A DNA stretch of 64,000 nucleotides, taken from contig CAKZKT010000127.1 in the NCBI GenBank assembly GCA_937124585.1, positions 1 through 64,000 of the forward strand. The letters are read 5' to 3'. Source of the stretch: an uncultured Anaerolineae bacterium (GTDB lineage Bacteria; Chloroflexota; Anaerolineae; CG2-30-64-16). Made by a program: the position numbers and the translations under genes. Below, piece after piece: positions 16,917-25,652 of this stretch; the first letter of the stretch is position 1, and each line of letters starts with the position of its first letter. The notes beneath the pieces were generated by a model that saw nothing but the letters and a program-made list of their open reading frames with translations, ran no database searches and was not told the DNA's origin.

Positions 16917-17405
16917 TCACTCGATCATCGTCGTCGCCACAGCGCTCATCTCTACGATGCCGTTACCGATGGCCCGCGCCACCGGCCCGCTGATGGCCCG
17001 GTAGCGATAGGTCACGGCGACCCGCAGGACGCCGCCCTGGACCGTCGTCACATAGCTGAGCTGAGCGCTGTCCAGGCCGGCGGCCAGCCGACACACCCGC
17101 TCGCCGATGCCGGCGACCGGGTTCGTGCACGTGCCCGAAACGGCTGCCGGAGTCAGTGCGCCGAAGCGCGCGCCCTCTTGCGCTGCGTTCGCGATCGTGT
17201 TGTAGTTGAACACGGCAATGCCGAGTTCCAGGATGCCGAACAGAATCGTCATAACCAGCGGCAGCGTCAGGAGAAACTCGACCGCTGCCTGGCCGTGTTC
17301 GCGGCGCGCGTTACAGGCCTTTCCCACCGCGCCAGGCCGCTGGCAGTGCGCCGGACGCATGCAGTCACCCAAGTGCTCACAGAAAAGCCCAAATACACGT
17401 ATCAT
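16917..17405 (-). CDS. TadE-family pseudopilin
   Basis: 162 residues from the ATG at 17405 (AGGA 5 bases upstream); an ATG at 17432 is also possible. The leader is REHGQAAVEFLLTLP (Glu at +5, Phe at +6), followed by one helix and the TadE hallmark NAAQEGARFGAL. A single disulfide-type Cys pair (CTNPVAGIGERVC) is visible. It is the first gene after flp in the operon, separated by a 185-base spacer that holds a large hairpin. Confidence 0.85.
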   Translation of the reverse strand: MIRVFGLFCEHLGDCMRPAHCQRPGAVGKACNARREHGQAAVEFLLTLPLVMTILFGILELGIAVFNYNTIANAAQEGARFGALTPAAVSGTCTNPVAGIGERVCRLAAGLDSAQLSYVTTVQGGVLRVAVTYRYRAISGPVARAIGNGIVEMSAVATTMIE

Positions 17406-17451
17406 GACGATCCTATTGGAATCCACAAACATCTGTCATCGGACGCGATAC

Positions 17452-17508
17452 GGGGGCTGTCACCTGCTCAACCCGGCCGTGTCGCCTGACTTGAACAGGG
17501 CAGCCCCC
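17452..17508. terminator. Long imperfect hairpin between flp and the rest of the tad operon
   Basis: GGGGGCTG (17452-17459) pairs with CAGCCCCC (17501-17508). A second arm pair, CCTGCTCAA against TTGAACAGG, continues the stem after a short bulge. It follows the flp stop by about 110 bases on the minus strand. There is no U-tract, so it may act as an RNA stabilizing or attenuating hairpin giving more flp mRNA than downstream message. Confidence 0.4.
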
Positions 17509-17617
17509 GCATCCGAGAGATCTGTCCGGTTTGCGCCCTCTTTACTCCGCCTCGCGTCTTGCCGGTCATGCCGACCGCGTGAAACCGGAGAAGATGTCAG
17601 GCCCCGGCGCGTTCCTC

Positions 17618-17809
17618 TCAGCTGCCGCCGGCCCCCAGGCCGCTCGCCACCTGGCTGAGCACGCTTTCGATGCCACCCGACAGTGCGATGAAGGCACCGA
17701 TGAGTGCAACGGCCACCAGGACCAGGATCAAGCCATACTCGGCCATGCCCTGGCCTTCCTCACGCTTCATCTGATTCAGCCAAGCCTGCAGAACCTGATA
17801 GAGAACCAT
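17618..17809 (-). CDS. flp: Flp-type major pilin (type IVb prepilin)
   Basis: 63 residues. The leader ends at Gly19 and the mature start is Q20-G-M-A-E24-Y25, the Flp motif with Glu +5 and Tyr +6. A 21-residue hydrophobic helix and a short Gly/Ser tail follow. This is the expected size of a Tad pilin, the repeating subunit of the fibre, processed by the TadV-type peptidase of this locus. The very strong GGAGGAGG ribosome site agrees with high expression. Confidence 0.93.
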   Translation of the reverse strand: MVLYQVLQAWLNQMKREEGQGMAEYGLILVLVAVALIGAFIALSGGIESVLSQVASGLGAGGS

Positions 17810-17814
17810 TGTTT

Positions 17815-17835
17815 CCTCCTCCGGGCCTCACCCGG
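17815..17835 (-). promoter_or_regulatory. Strong flp ribosome binding site next to a small hairpin
   Basis: On the minus strand GGAGGAGG (17815-17822) lies 5 bases before the flp ATG. A 5-bp stem CCGGG/CCCGG (17821-17835, loop of 5) ends inside it, so pairing could mask part of the site. Further upstream a perfect TTGACA (complement of 17900-17905) has no convincing -10 at 16-18 bases, so I do not call a promoter there. Confidence 0.4.
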
Positions 17836-18072
17836 TTTGTGATATGAGATTTGATTTGATATTGTTAGCAATTGAGCGATCTGAACGACTTAACCAACGT
17901 GTCAACCTGATGTCACCCACAGAATGCATTATGGTCTACTCGATGAACCGATTTTTTTCCGACGTTGCCTGGATTTGAATCCTCTTCTTCAAGCAGTCCC
18001 TTCTTCCTCCTTTCCTCTCCACCCGATACGCTCGATCGGAAGTGGCCGATGTTGGCTGTCTCAGCACCCTGT

Positions 18073-18339
18073 TTATCCCCCACTCGAGGCGGCGAGAGGG
18101 GACGCGTCGGCGGCCAACTGATCCTGCTCCAGGCCACCTTCTCCGACGGGCGTCGGCAACGTCAGCGTTCGCAGATACGCCATCAGGCTCTCGAGATCAG
18201 GAAAGCCGCGCCGTTCTCGGCTGTGAACCGGCTCAAGGCTGAAACGCCAGACCGGTTCTGCGCCGGGGATCTGACCGCGTACCTCCCAAATCCGCAGCAC
18301 ATACGCCCCATAGCGCGGTATTGGTTCATGGCTGCCCAT
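18073..18339 (-). CDS. Small conserved protein of unknown function
   Basis: 88 residues from the ATG at 18339; an ATG at 18381 with AAGGA upstream is an alternative. The core YVLRIWEVRG...PVWRFSLEPVHSRERRGFPDLESLMAYLR has the alternating pattern of a short beta-sheet plus a terminal helix. From memory such proteins recur in Chloroflexota. No function is known to me. It is divergent from the BTAD regulator. Confidence 0.6.
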   Translation of the reverse strand: MGSHEPIPRYGAYVLRIWEVRGQIPGAEPVWRFSLEPVHSRERRGFPDLESLMAYLRTLTLPTPVGEGGLEQDQLAADASPLAASSGG

Positions 18340-18450
18340 GGCACCTCTCACATCGTGCTGACTTCCGAAAAAATACAACATATCTTTTTCCTTACTCTTG
18401 CGTCTGCATTATACGAGAACAGCGTAAAGAGATCGTGAAGAGGGGCCTCG

Positions 18451-21400
18451 ATGGCAGGAATTTTGCGCATGAGTTTGCTCGGCGGCCTCTCCCTGACATG
18501 GGGAGATGAGCCGGTAGGCCGTTTCATCTCCAGCAAGTCGCCAGCTCTTTTGTGCTACCTGGCATACACAGGCCAACCCCACACGCGGGCGGCGCTTACC
18601 GGCCTGCTTTGGAGCGATTCGCCCGAGGCGCAGGCCAAAGCCAGCCTGCGCCAGGTGCTCAGCGACCTGCGGAGCGGCAGCCTGGCGCCCTATCTGCTCG
18701 TGGAGGGCAACACGGTTGCCTTTAACAAAGCCGCGCCGCACTGGCTCGATGTGGCCGAATTCAACCGCCATCTTCAAATGGCCGCGCCGGTCCCCGGCCA
18801 GGCCGAAGACGCGCTGAGCGACAGTCAAGCCGTGGCCCTCCAGACTGCCGCCGACCTGTATCGGGGCGATTTTCTGGCCGGCTTCTTCGTGCCCAATGCG
18901 CCCGCCTTCGAAGAGTGGGTCACGGCCGAACAGGAGTGGCTGCGCCAGGCCGTGCTCCAGGCGCTCCATCGCCTGATCCACCACTATACCCGACGCGGGG
19001 CTTATCTGCTGGGGATCAACGCGGCGACCCGGCTGCTGACGATCGAGCCATGGCAGGAGGAAGCCCATCGGCAGCTGATGCGTCTGCTGGCCCTCAATGG
19101 TCAGCGCGGGGCCGCGCTGGCGCAATACGAAACCTGTCGCCGTGTGCTCGCCAAAGAGCTCGGCGTGAACCCCACGCCCGAGACCATAGCGCTCTACGAG
19201 CAGATCCGCAGCGGCCAGCTCAGCCCAAGCCGGCCTGCTGTCATCGGCGAGCTGACGGCCCCTGTGCCGAACAACTTGCCCGAGCAGCCGACCAGTTTCA
19301 TCGGCCGCCAGGCCGAACTGGCCGAGATCGTCGCCTGCCTGAGCCAGGGCAAGCATCGGGTTGTGACCATCAGTGGCGCCAGCGGCATCGGCAAGACCAG
19401 GCTGGTGTTGGCCGCCGCAGCAGAAGCGAAACGCAGCTATCCCGACGGTGTCTGGTATGTCCCGCTGCTGGGCCTTTTTGCCCAAAACGACCTGCCCGAC
19501 GTCTACAGGCTGACAACATCGGCCAACGGCCAGGCGAGCCAGCTCCTGGTGGATGAGATCGCCACGGCCATGAAACTCTCCTTCTGCTATCCCCTTGATC
19601 CGGCCCGGCAACTGATCAACCATCTACGCTCCAAACGGACGCTGCTGGTACTCGACAGCCTGAAACCGGTGCCGGCGTCAGTCGTCAGCTTCCTCGACCG
19701 GCTGCTGGCCGAGGCCCCCGGCACCACATTGCTGATCACGGCAGCCAGCCCCATTGGCCTGCCCACCGAATATCACCTGGCGCTGCAAGGGCTGCCCGTG
19801 CCGCCGACAGGCGACAACGGCCGCTTGACCGCCTCCCCCAGCGTGCGCCTGTTCATCGAGCGCGCAGAGCGCGCCGCCGACGACTTCCGGCCGGCCGCGG
19901 CAGACCTGGCCGCCATCGCTGAGATCTGTCGGCTGATGAGGGGCAATCCCCTCGGCATCGAACTGGCCGCTGCCTGGGTGAAGCACTGGTCACCGGCCGA
20001 TATCCTCAATGCACTGGCCGGCCTCTTCGACGAGCGCCCCGCCCCGCTCGGCCAGGGGCGGCGCGACGTATCGCCGCCAGAGGACCCGCCCCTCACGGTC
20101 GAGGCGGCTTTTCAGGGCTGCTGGGATCTGCTGGCACCTGTTGAGCGCAGCGCGCTGGCTCAGCTAACCGTCTTTCGCGGCGATTTCAGCGTGGCCGCGG
20201 CCGAAGCGATCACCGGCGCATCGGCCGATACCCTGGCCGCATTAGCCGAACGCCTGTTGCTCGAGACGCCGGCAGCCGGCCGCTATGCTATGCATCGGCT
20301 GATCCATCGTTACACCGCCAGACGGCTATTCGGCCTGGAGACCCTCGATAGCCAGGGTGCCCTGACGCGGGATCGCCATAGCGCCTACTACCTGAACCTG
20401 CTGGCACAGCGTGCAGATAGCCTGCAAAAGCGAGGCATGGCGCGGGCCATGGCCGAAATCCAGGCCGAATGGCGGCACATCCAACAGGCCTGGGAGTGGG
20501 CCATCGAACGCCGAGACGTCGAGCGCCTGCAGCGCGCCGCCAACGCATTGACGCGCTATCTCACATTGCGCGGCTTCTATCAGACCGGAGAGCGGTTGTT
20601 CGGCTCAGCTGCCGAAGCGTTTCGGCTGCCCGAGTACGACGGAGCGGGCCGGCACGATGAGCAGGCGCTGGTGCGCGCGCTGGCGCACGGCCAGTTCCTG
20701 CTGATCCAGGCGCGCTTCCTGAACCTGCAGGGGGAACGAGAACGTCTGGCCGCCATTGCCGACGCGGCGCGCGCTCAGTTCCATTACACCCTGGCGCAGG
20801 CGGAGGAACACAACATCGAGCCGCTGGCAATCGCCAGCCTCAGCAATCTCGGCAGCGTCGCCCTGCTGCAGAACGACTACATCGCCGCGCGCGACCATCT
20901 CGAGGCTGCCCTCCGGCGGTGCGAGGCACTCGGCGAGCCGCAGGTCGAGGCCAGCCTGCTCAGCGATCTGGGCGCCGTGCTGATGCTCTATGGCGACTAT
21001 GCGGCGGCCAGGGTCTATCTGGAACGCTGCCAGCAGGCCTGCCGTCAAAACGGTGACCGTGCCGGCGAAGCGCTGGCCGCCTTCAACCTCGGCCGGACAC
21101 TGGATGCGGTCGGTCGCTACGAGGAAGCACTCGGCTACTTCGATCTCGCGTTGCGCCTCAGCCGCAGCCTGGGAGATGAACGATTGGAGGCGCAGACGCT
21201 GGCCAGCCAGGCGCTTCTGGCCCACCACATGGGCGATCACAACCTAGCCTGGGAGGCGAGCGATCGGGCGGCCGGATTGGCCGCAGCCGCCAGCAACCGC
21301 GCCGTCGAAGCCGAGGCGCTCACCATCTCCGGCCATGCGCTGCTCAGCCTGGGCATGGCCGCCGAAGCTGCCACTGCCTACCAACGCGCGTTGGAAGCCT

Positions 21401-21789
21401 ACCGCGACCTGAAACAGGAGGCCCAGGCGCTGGAACCGTTGGCCGGGCTGGCCGCCGTCGCCCAGGCCCAGGGCCGGCTCGATCAGGCACTGGCCCGCGT
21501 CGAGGAGATCATGGGCCACCTCATGTCGCCACAACGACGCGAGATCTCGCTGGCCGGACTGCAAAGCGTCCGCGAACCGTGTCGGATCTGCCTGACCTGC
21601 GCCAGGGTGCTGCGCGCGGCTCGGCGCCCGCGTGCCCGCGAGTGCGAAGAGGCCGCCTATCGTTTCCTGAAGGAACAAGCCGATCGCATCAGCGACCCGG
21701 CCATACGCCGGACATATATGCGTCAGCTGCCGATCCACCGCGAGATCGTCGAGGCGCATCGGGTCAATCGGGCCGCGGCCTGGCGCTGA
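18451..21789 (+). CDS. SARP/BTAD-type transcriptional regulator with ATPase and TPR domains
   Basis: 1112 residues. Residues 1-95 form an OmpR-like winged helix (ISSKSPALLCYLAYTG...ALTGLLWSD). Residues about 100-245 are the BTAD helical domain (AFEEWVTAEQEWLRQAVLQAL; ALAQYETCRRVLAKELG). A STAND/NB-ARC-like ATPase follows with P-loop GASGIGKTR near 309-317 and MRGNPLGIELAAAW near 495-508. Long TPR arrays run at about 690-1030. Large activators of this build are ATP-dependent switches; the inducer and targets are unknown. GAGGGG lies 5 bases before the ATG. Confidence 0.88.
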   Translation: MAGILRMSLLGGLSLTWGDEPVGRFISSKSPALLCYLAYTGQPHTRAALTGLLWSDSPEAQAKASLRQVLSDLRSGSLAPYLLVEGNTVAFNKAAPHWLDVAEFNRHLQMAAPVPGQAEDALSDSQAVALQTAADLYRGDFLAGFFVPNAPAFEEWVTAEQEWLRQAVLQALHRLIHHYTRRGAYLLGINAATRLLTIEPWQEEAHRQLMRLLALNGQRGAALAQYETCRRVLAKELGVNPTPETIALYEQIRSGQLSPSRPAVIGELTAPVPNNLPEQPTSFIGRQAELAEIVACLSQGKHRVVTISGASGIGKTRLVLAAAAEAKRSYPDGVWYVPLLGLFAQNDLPDVYRLTTSANGQASQLLVDEIATAMKLSFCYPLDPARQLINHLRSKRTLLVLDSLKPVPASVVSFLDRLLAEAPGTTLLITAASPIGLPTEYHLALQGLPVPPTGDNGRLTASPSVRLFIERAERAADDFRPAAADLAAIAEICRLMRGNPLGIELAAAWVKHWSPADILNALAGLFDERPAPLGQGRRDVSPPEDPPLTVEAAFQGCWDLLAPVERSALAQLTVFRGDFSVAAAEAITGASADTLAALAERLLLETPAAGRYAMHRLIHRYTARRLFGLETLDSQGALTRDRHSAYYLNLLAQRADSLQKRGMARAMAEIQAEWRHIQQAWEWAIERRDVERLQRAANALTRYLTLRGFYQTGERLFGSAAEAFRLPEYDGAGRHDEQALVRALAHGQFLLIQARFLNLQGERERLAAIADAARAQFHYTLAQAEEHNIEPLAIASLSNLGSVALLQNDYIAARDHLEAALRRCEALGEPQVEASLLSDLGAVLMLYGDYAAARVYLERCQQACRQNGDRAGEALAAFNLGRTLDAVGRYEEALGYFDLALRLSRSLGDERLEAQTLASQALLAHHMGDHNLAWEASDRAAGLAAAASNRAVEAEALTISGHALLSLGMAAEAATAYQRALEAYRDLKQEAQALEPLAGLAAVAQAQGRLDQALARVEEIMGHLMSPQRREISLAGLQSVREPCRICLTCARVLRAARRPRARECEEAAYRFLKEQADRISDPAIRRTYMRQLPIHREIVEAHRVNRAAAWR

Positions 21790-21811
21790 GCCGAAGAACG
21801 TTTTTGGCTCA
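21787..21811. terminator. Hairpin at the end of the BTAD gene
   Basis: TGAGCC (including the stop codon) pairs with GGCTCA. The stem extends to about 11 bp with two G-U pairs around a 3-base loop. The inner arm carries five T residues but no T-run follows, so terminator function is uncertain. Confidence 0.3.
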
Positions 21812-21834
21812 CCGCAGAGGGGCGGAGCGGCATC

Positions 21835-21863
21835 TTGACAGAAACGGCCATCCCTCATACCAT
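21835..21863 (+). promoter_or_regulatory. Sigma-70-type promoter before membrane glycosyltransferase-like gene
   Basis: A perfect TTGACA (21835-21840), 17-base spacer and TACCAT (21858-21863, 4 of 6) stand 38 bases before the ATG at 21901. Confidence 0.5.
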
Positions 21864-21900
21864 ATCCGCAGCATCGGCAACCTGAGTTCAGAGCGGTCCC

Positions 21901-23451
21901 ATGCAAACCACCGACAGCACGTCCAACATGCGCCCGGCTCAAGCAGCACGCGGCCCGGCAGCCGGCCTGATGCGACTGGTCACCGGCCGGTTGACCCTCG
22001 ACGATCTGTGGCTCGTCACGCCGTTGGCCATGGCGTTCATCTTCCTGCTCAACCTCCAGATCCACCCGGCCGACTTCTGGTGGCACGTGCGCATCGGCCA
22101 GATCATCGCGCAAACGGGCCAGATCCCGACCACGGATCTCTTCACCTTCACGCGGGCCGGTGAGACCTGGATCAACCAGGGCTGGCTGATGCAGACCTGG
22201 CTGTATCTCCTTCTCCGGGCCGGTGGCCTGCCGCTGATCCTCTTCGCCCATGCGGTCGTGATCAGCGCCGGATACCTGCTCGTCGAGCTGGCCTGTCTGC
22301 GCATGGCCGACGGCCAGCCGCGCGCGGCCGCGCTGGCCACCGTGGCGGCCATGGCGGTCGGCATCGTGCACTGGAACGTGCGACCTCAGAGCGCTTCCTA
22401 TCTATGCTTCGGCGTCGTGGTATATGTGCTGACGCGGCGGCGCGCCGGACGCACACGGCTCCTGTGGGTGCTGCCGCCTCTCTTCGCACTGTGGGTCAAC
22501 CTGCATGGCGGCTTCATCTTCGGGCTGGGGCTGCTGGCGATTCATGCCGTGATGCGCGCGGTCGAGGAGTGGTTGACCACTCGCCGGCTCAGCCGCGATG
22601 CGACCCATTTGCTGGCGGCGACCGGCGCCTCGGCGCTGGCCCTGGCGCTCAATCCGGGCGGCCCGATGCAGGCGGTCCGCTATGTCCTCGGCTTCCTGCA
22701 GAGCAGCATCACGGTACAGAAAAACCTGGAGTTCCAGCCCCTGAGCATCCGCGAGGCCGACGGCCTGCTCTTCTTCGTCGTCCTGCTGCTCTTCCTGGCC
22801 GCGTTCTGGCGCCGTCGGGCCAGCCTGGCCGCCGACCAGCTCGCCAGCCTGGTCATCTTCGGCCTGGCCAGCCTGTACGCCCGGCGGATCGTGCCGTGGT
22901 ACGGCATGGCGCTTGGCCCTGTCCTGGCATGGACGCTCGCCCGCCGGCCGGCCGATCCCACGCCGGCGCTCCGCCCGGGCCGGCCCGGCCTGAACTACGC
23001 GCTGCTCGGACTGATGGTGTGCTGCGCCGTGCTCCTGTCGCCCTGGACCCGGCCCTATGTCCCACCGCCCTTTTCGCGTTCCCATGTCGTCGAGGACTTC
23101 AACCCCGAACAGGCCGCAGCCGTGCTCTGTCGCCTGGGGCCGACCGCGCGCCCCTTTGCCAACATCTTCTTCGCCAGCTATCTGGAGTGGGCCTGCCCGG
23201 CTGTGCTCACTTTCATGGACACCCGCTTCGAGCTCTATCCGGCTGCCATGTGGCTGGACTATATCCGCATCACCAACGGCCTCCACGACTGGGAGGAGCG
23301 GCTGGTGGGCTACGGCGTGAACGCGCTGTTCGTCCAGAAGGAAAGCGAGTACGAGCTGATCAGGGCGGCAAAGCGTTCCGGCCACTGGGAGACGATCTAC
23401 GAAGATGCCTGGGCCATCGTCCTGCTGCGCCGCGACGCGGCCGGGCAATAA
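21901..23451 (+). CDS. Polytopic membrane protein, GT-C glycosyltransferase-like
   Basis: 516 residues with about 10-12 hydrophobic helices. The first loop has PADFWWHVRIGQIIAQTGQIP followed by an FTFTRAG segment, the conserved first external loop of a widespread family related to GT-C (PMT/ArnT-like) enzymes, with acidic residues at the expected place. No sugar or lipid substrate can be named. It is 21 bases before another GT-C-like gene and probably co-transcribed with it. Confidence 0.65.
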   Translation: MQTTDSTSNMRPAQAARGPAAGLMRLVTGRLTLDDLWLVTPLAMAFIFLLNLQIHPADFWWHVRIGQIIAQTGQIPTTDLFTFTRAGETWINQGWLMQTWLYLLLRAGGLPLILFAHAVVISAGYLLVELACLRMADGQPRAAALATVAAMAVGIVHWNVRPQSASYLCFGVVVYVLTRRRAGRTRLLWVLPPLFALWVNLHGGFIFGLGLLAIHAVMRAVEEWLTTRRLSRDATHLLAATGASALALALNPGGPMQAVRYVLGFLQSSITVQKNLEFQPLSIREADGLLFFVVLLLFLAAFWRRRASLAADQLASLVIFGLASLYARRIVPWYGMALGPVLAWTLARRPADPTPALRPGRPGLNYALLGLMVCCAVLLSPWTRPYVPPPFSRSHVVEDFNPEQAAAVLCRLGPTARPFANIFFASYLEWACPAVLTFMDTRFELYPAAMWLDYIRITNGLHDWEERLVGYGVNALFVQKESEYELIRAAKRSGHWETIYEDAWAIVLLRRDAAGQ

Positions 23452-23472
23452 ACTCGCGCGCGGTGAGGCAGC

Positions 23473-24648
23473 ATGAGGCGGCTGGATCGTCGCGTTCTGG
23501 TCTGGCTGGGGATTGCCGTGGGGCTGGCGTTGTCGGCATATCTGCTCAACACGCTGGCGGCTGATCCGCGCGTCTTCGCCGATGATTATGTCGAGTATTG
23601 GGCGGCCGGCCGGCTGAACCTGACCGCCGGCAACCCGTACGCGGCCGATGCGCTGTTGCCGCTAGAGCGGGCTGTCGGTCGCACCGCCGAAGTCCTGATG
23701 ATGTGGAACCCGCCGTACACGCTGGCCCTGGCGATGCCGCTAGCGCTTCTCCCCTATCCGGCCAGCCGTCTGACCTGGCTGCTGCTGAACTTGCTGGCCG
23801 TGATGGTCGCCGTGGCGTGGTGGTGGCAACTGATCGGCGGCCCGCTGCGGCGAGGATGGCTGGCCCAGCTGGTGGCGTTCACCTTCTTCCCCACCGTCAC
23901 CGTGCTGCGCATGGGCCAGATCGGGCCGCTTCTGCTGCTGGGGATTGTCGGTTTCCTGTGGCACGAACGCCAACGTCGCGATTGGCTTGCCGGCGCCTTT
24001 CTTGCGCTGGTCGCCATCAAGCCGCATCTCCTCTACCTGGTCTGGATCGCGCTCTTGCTGTGGCTGGCCCAAACGCGGCGCTGGCGCGTCCTGGCCGGCG
24101 CCGCCGCGACGCTGGCCGCCGCGACCGCCGCCGCGCTGGCAGCCAATCCAGCCGTGATCGGCCAGTATTTGGCGGCCACGGCTGCAGATTCACCCCTGGT
24201 CTGGGCCACGCCCACTTTCGGCAGCCTGCTGCGGATGCTGTTCGGCTTCGAGCGACGCTGGCTGCAATTCGTGCCGCTGGCGCCGGGCATCTTGTGGCTG
24301 GCGCGCTACTGGCATCGGCATGGGTCAGGCCGCCAGTGGTCCGCCCACATGCCGCTGATCTTGCTCGTCTCGGTGACCACCGCGGCGTTCGGCTGGAGCT
24401 TCGACCAGGTCGTCCTGCTGCCCGCAGTGCTGGTGGTGATGCACAGCCTGTTCGGTAGACTGCCGCTGCGGATCGGCATTTTGCTGACAGCTGCCTATCT
24501 GATCTTCAACATGGCAGCCTGGACGCTGTACGGCCGCGTTTCCGACTTCTGGCAACTCTGGCTGGCGCCGGGCCTGCTGCTCTGGTACGCAAGTGCCGAG
24601 CGACTGCGCGGTCAGGGCATAGATCAGGCCGCGGGCGGTCGCTCGTAG
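23473..24648 (+). CDS. Glycosyltransferase family 87-like membrane protein (DUF2029)
   Basis: 391 residues with about ten hydrophobic helices. The N-terminal loop holds DDYVEYWAAGRLNLTAGNPY, and MWNPPYTLALAMPLALLPY and FLALVAIKPHLLYLV follow. These are hallmarks of GT87 polyprenol-phosphate mannosyltransferase-like proteins. Its 3' end overlaps the convergent DUF362 gene by 25 bases. The acceptor is unknown. Confidence 0.78.
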   Translation: MRRLDRRVLVWLGIAVGLALSAYLLNTLAADPRVFADDYVEYWAAGRLNLTAGNPYAADALLPLERAVGRTAEVLMMWNPPYTLALAMPLALLPYPASRLTWLLLNLLAVMVAVAWWWQLIGGPLRRGWLAQLVAFTFFPTVTVLRMGQIGPLLLLGIVGFLWHERQRRDWLAGAFLALVAIKPHLLYLVWIALLLWLAQTRRWRVLAGAAATLAAATAAALAANPAVIGQYLAATAADSPLVWATPTFGSLLRMLFGFERRWLQFVPLAPGILWLARYWHRHGSGRQWSAHMPLILLVSVTTAAFGWSFDQVVLLPAVLVVMHSLFGRLPLRIGILLTAAYLIFNMAAWTLYGRVSDFWQLWLAPGLLLWYASAERLRGQGIDQAAGGRS

Positions 24649-25652
24649 CGGCGGCGCAGCGCGTCGGCCGGCGCGCCACGCAGCTCGATGGCAGCGGCCC
24701 GGCCGACGCCGGCCCAGGCGGCCACCGCCAGATGGTGCACTTCGGCCAGGCCGAATCCCACCAAGCCGGCACAGGCTACGTCCACGGCCACCGGATCGGC
24801 GCCCACGGCCAGCAAGCCATGCGGCACGCCGGCGCCGAAGAGCGGGCCATCCCCTTCCATCCCCACGATCCCGTCCACCACGGCCACAACCGGTCGCACG
24901 GTCTGATACAAACCCAGGATGCTCGGCGTGATGCCGTTGATGTGGAGCAGGTTTTTCGGCCAGCCATAACGCGCGCCCGGCACGATGCCGAACAGGTTTT
25001 TCAGGCTCAGAGAGACACCGGCCCAGTGATGGGTCTTCAGCTTGGGCACCGAGACGATCAGATCGGCCTCGCGCACGTGGCGGGGCAGCCAGAGCGTGCG
25101 CGTTCGGAAGAACCAGCCATCGGCCGCGGTGACCGGCCGCGGATCGTCGTAGTTCAGATCCACGAAGGGTACCTTTCGCTCGGCGAGCGCGGCCGCCAGG
25201 CCGCACGCCTGGGCCACCGGCAATGCGTCTCGACGAAAGCCGGGCCCATCGCCGACCGCGATCTCGGATGCGCCGGCCTCGGCCAACAGGTCCACCACCG
25301 CGGTCACCACCGGCGCTGCGGTCGTGACGGGATAGCCCTCGATGAAGTCAATCAGGTTGGGCTTGACCAGCACCCGCTTGCCGCGCACGTCGGGCATGTC
25401 GGCCTGCGCCCATGCCTCGGTCAGGCAGGCCAGCACGTCGTCATGGTAGGAAGGACAGCGGGCCAGCACAACGGCCGCCGGCCGGGCGGCCAGCCGCGTC
25501 ACAGCGCCGCGGCCGGCCCAGGTCAGGTAGCGCGCCAGGCCTGCGGGGCGCGTGATCCACTCGGCCGCAGCCAGTCCGCCGCCGATGCCGCCGAGCAAAA
25601 GCAGGCGCAGAAGGGCACGACGGCTGATCCGACGAGGCCCTGGATCACTCAT
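24624..25652 (-). CDS. DUF362 protein with twin-arginine signal
   Basis: 342 residues from the ATG at 25652, which has a GGAGG site 6 bases upstream and overlaps the previous stop as ATGA. The N-terminus RRISRRALLRLLLL is a Tat-like signal. The DUF362 core shows KRVLVKPNLIDF, VSVPKLKTHHWAGVSLSLKNLFG and a C-terminal AVGADPVAVDVACAGLVG block. Some DUF362 relatives carry ferredoxin clusters; none is seen here. Translationally coupled to the terpene-cyclase-like repeat protein. Confidence 0.82.
   Translation of the reverse strand: MSDPGPRRISRRALLRLLLLGGIGGGLAAAEWITRPAGLARYLTWAGRGAVTRLAARPAAVVLARCPSYHDDVLACLTEAWAQADMPDVRGKRVLVKPNLIDFIEGYPVTTAAPVVTAVVDLLAEAGASEIAVGDGPGFRRDALPVAQACGLAAALAERKVPFVDLNYDDPRPVTAADGWFFRTRTLWLPRHVREADLIVSVPKLKTHHWAGVSLSLKNLFGIVPGARYGWPKNLLHINGITPSILGLYQTVRPVVAVVDGIVGMEGDGPLFGAGVPHGLLAVGADPVAVDVACAGLVGFGLAEVHHLAVAAWAGVGRAAAIELRGAPADALRRRYERPPAA

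Noticed and set aside
17875-17905. Promoter for the tad operon based on a perfect TTGACA on the minus strand
   Set aside because: No acceptable -10 hexamer lies at 16-18 bases; the best at 17 bases is AGATCG. Left as an isolated -35-like match.
18409-19623. A 404-codon minus-strand frame opposite the start of the BTAD regulator
   Set aside because: No motif and no ribosome site; the plus strand shows clear winged-helix and BTAD motifs. It is a GC-rich shadow.
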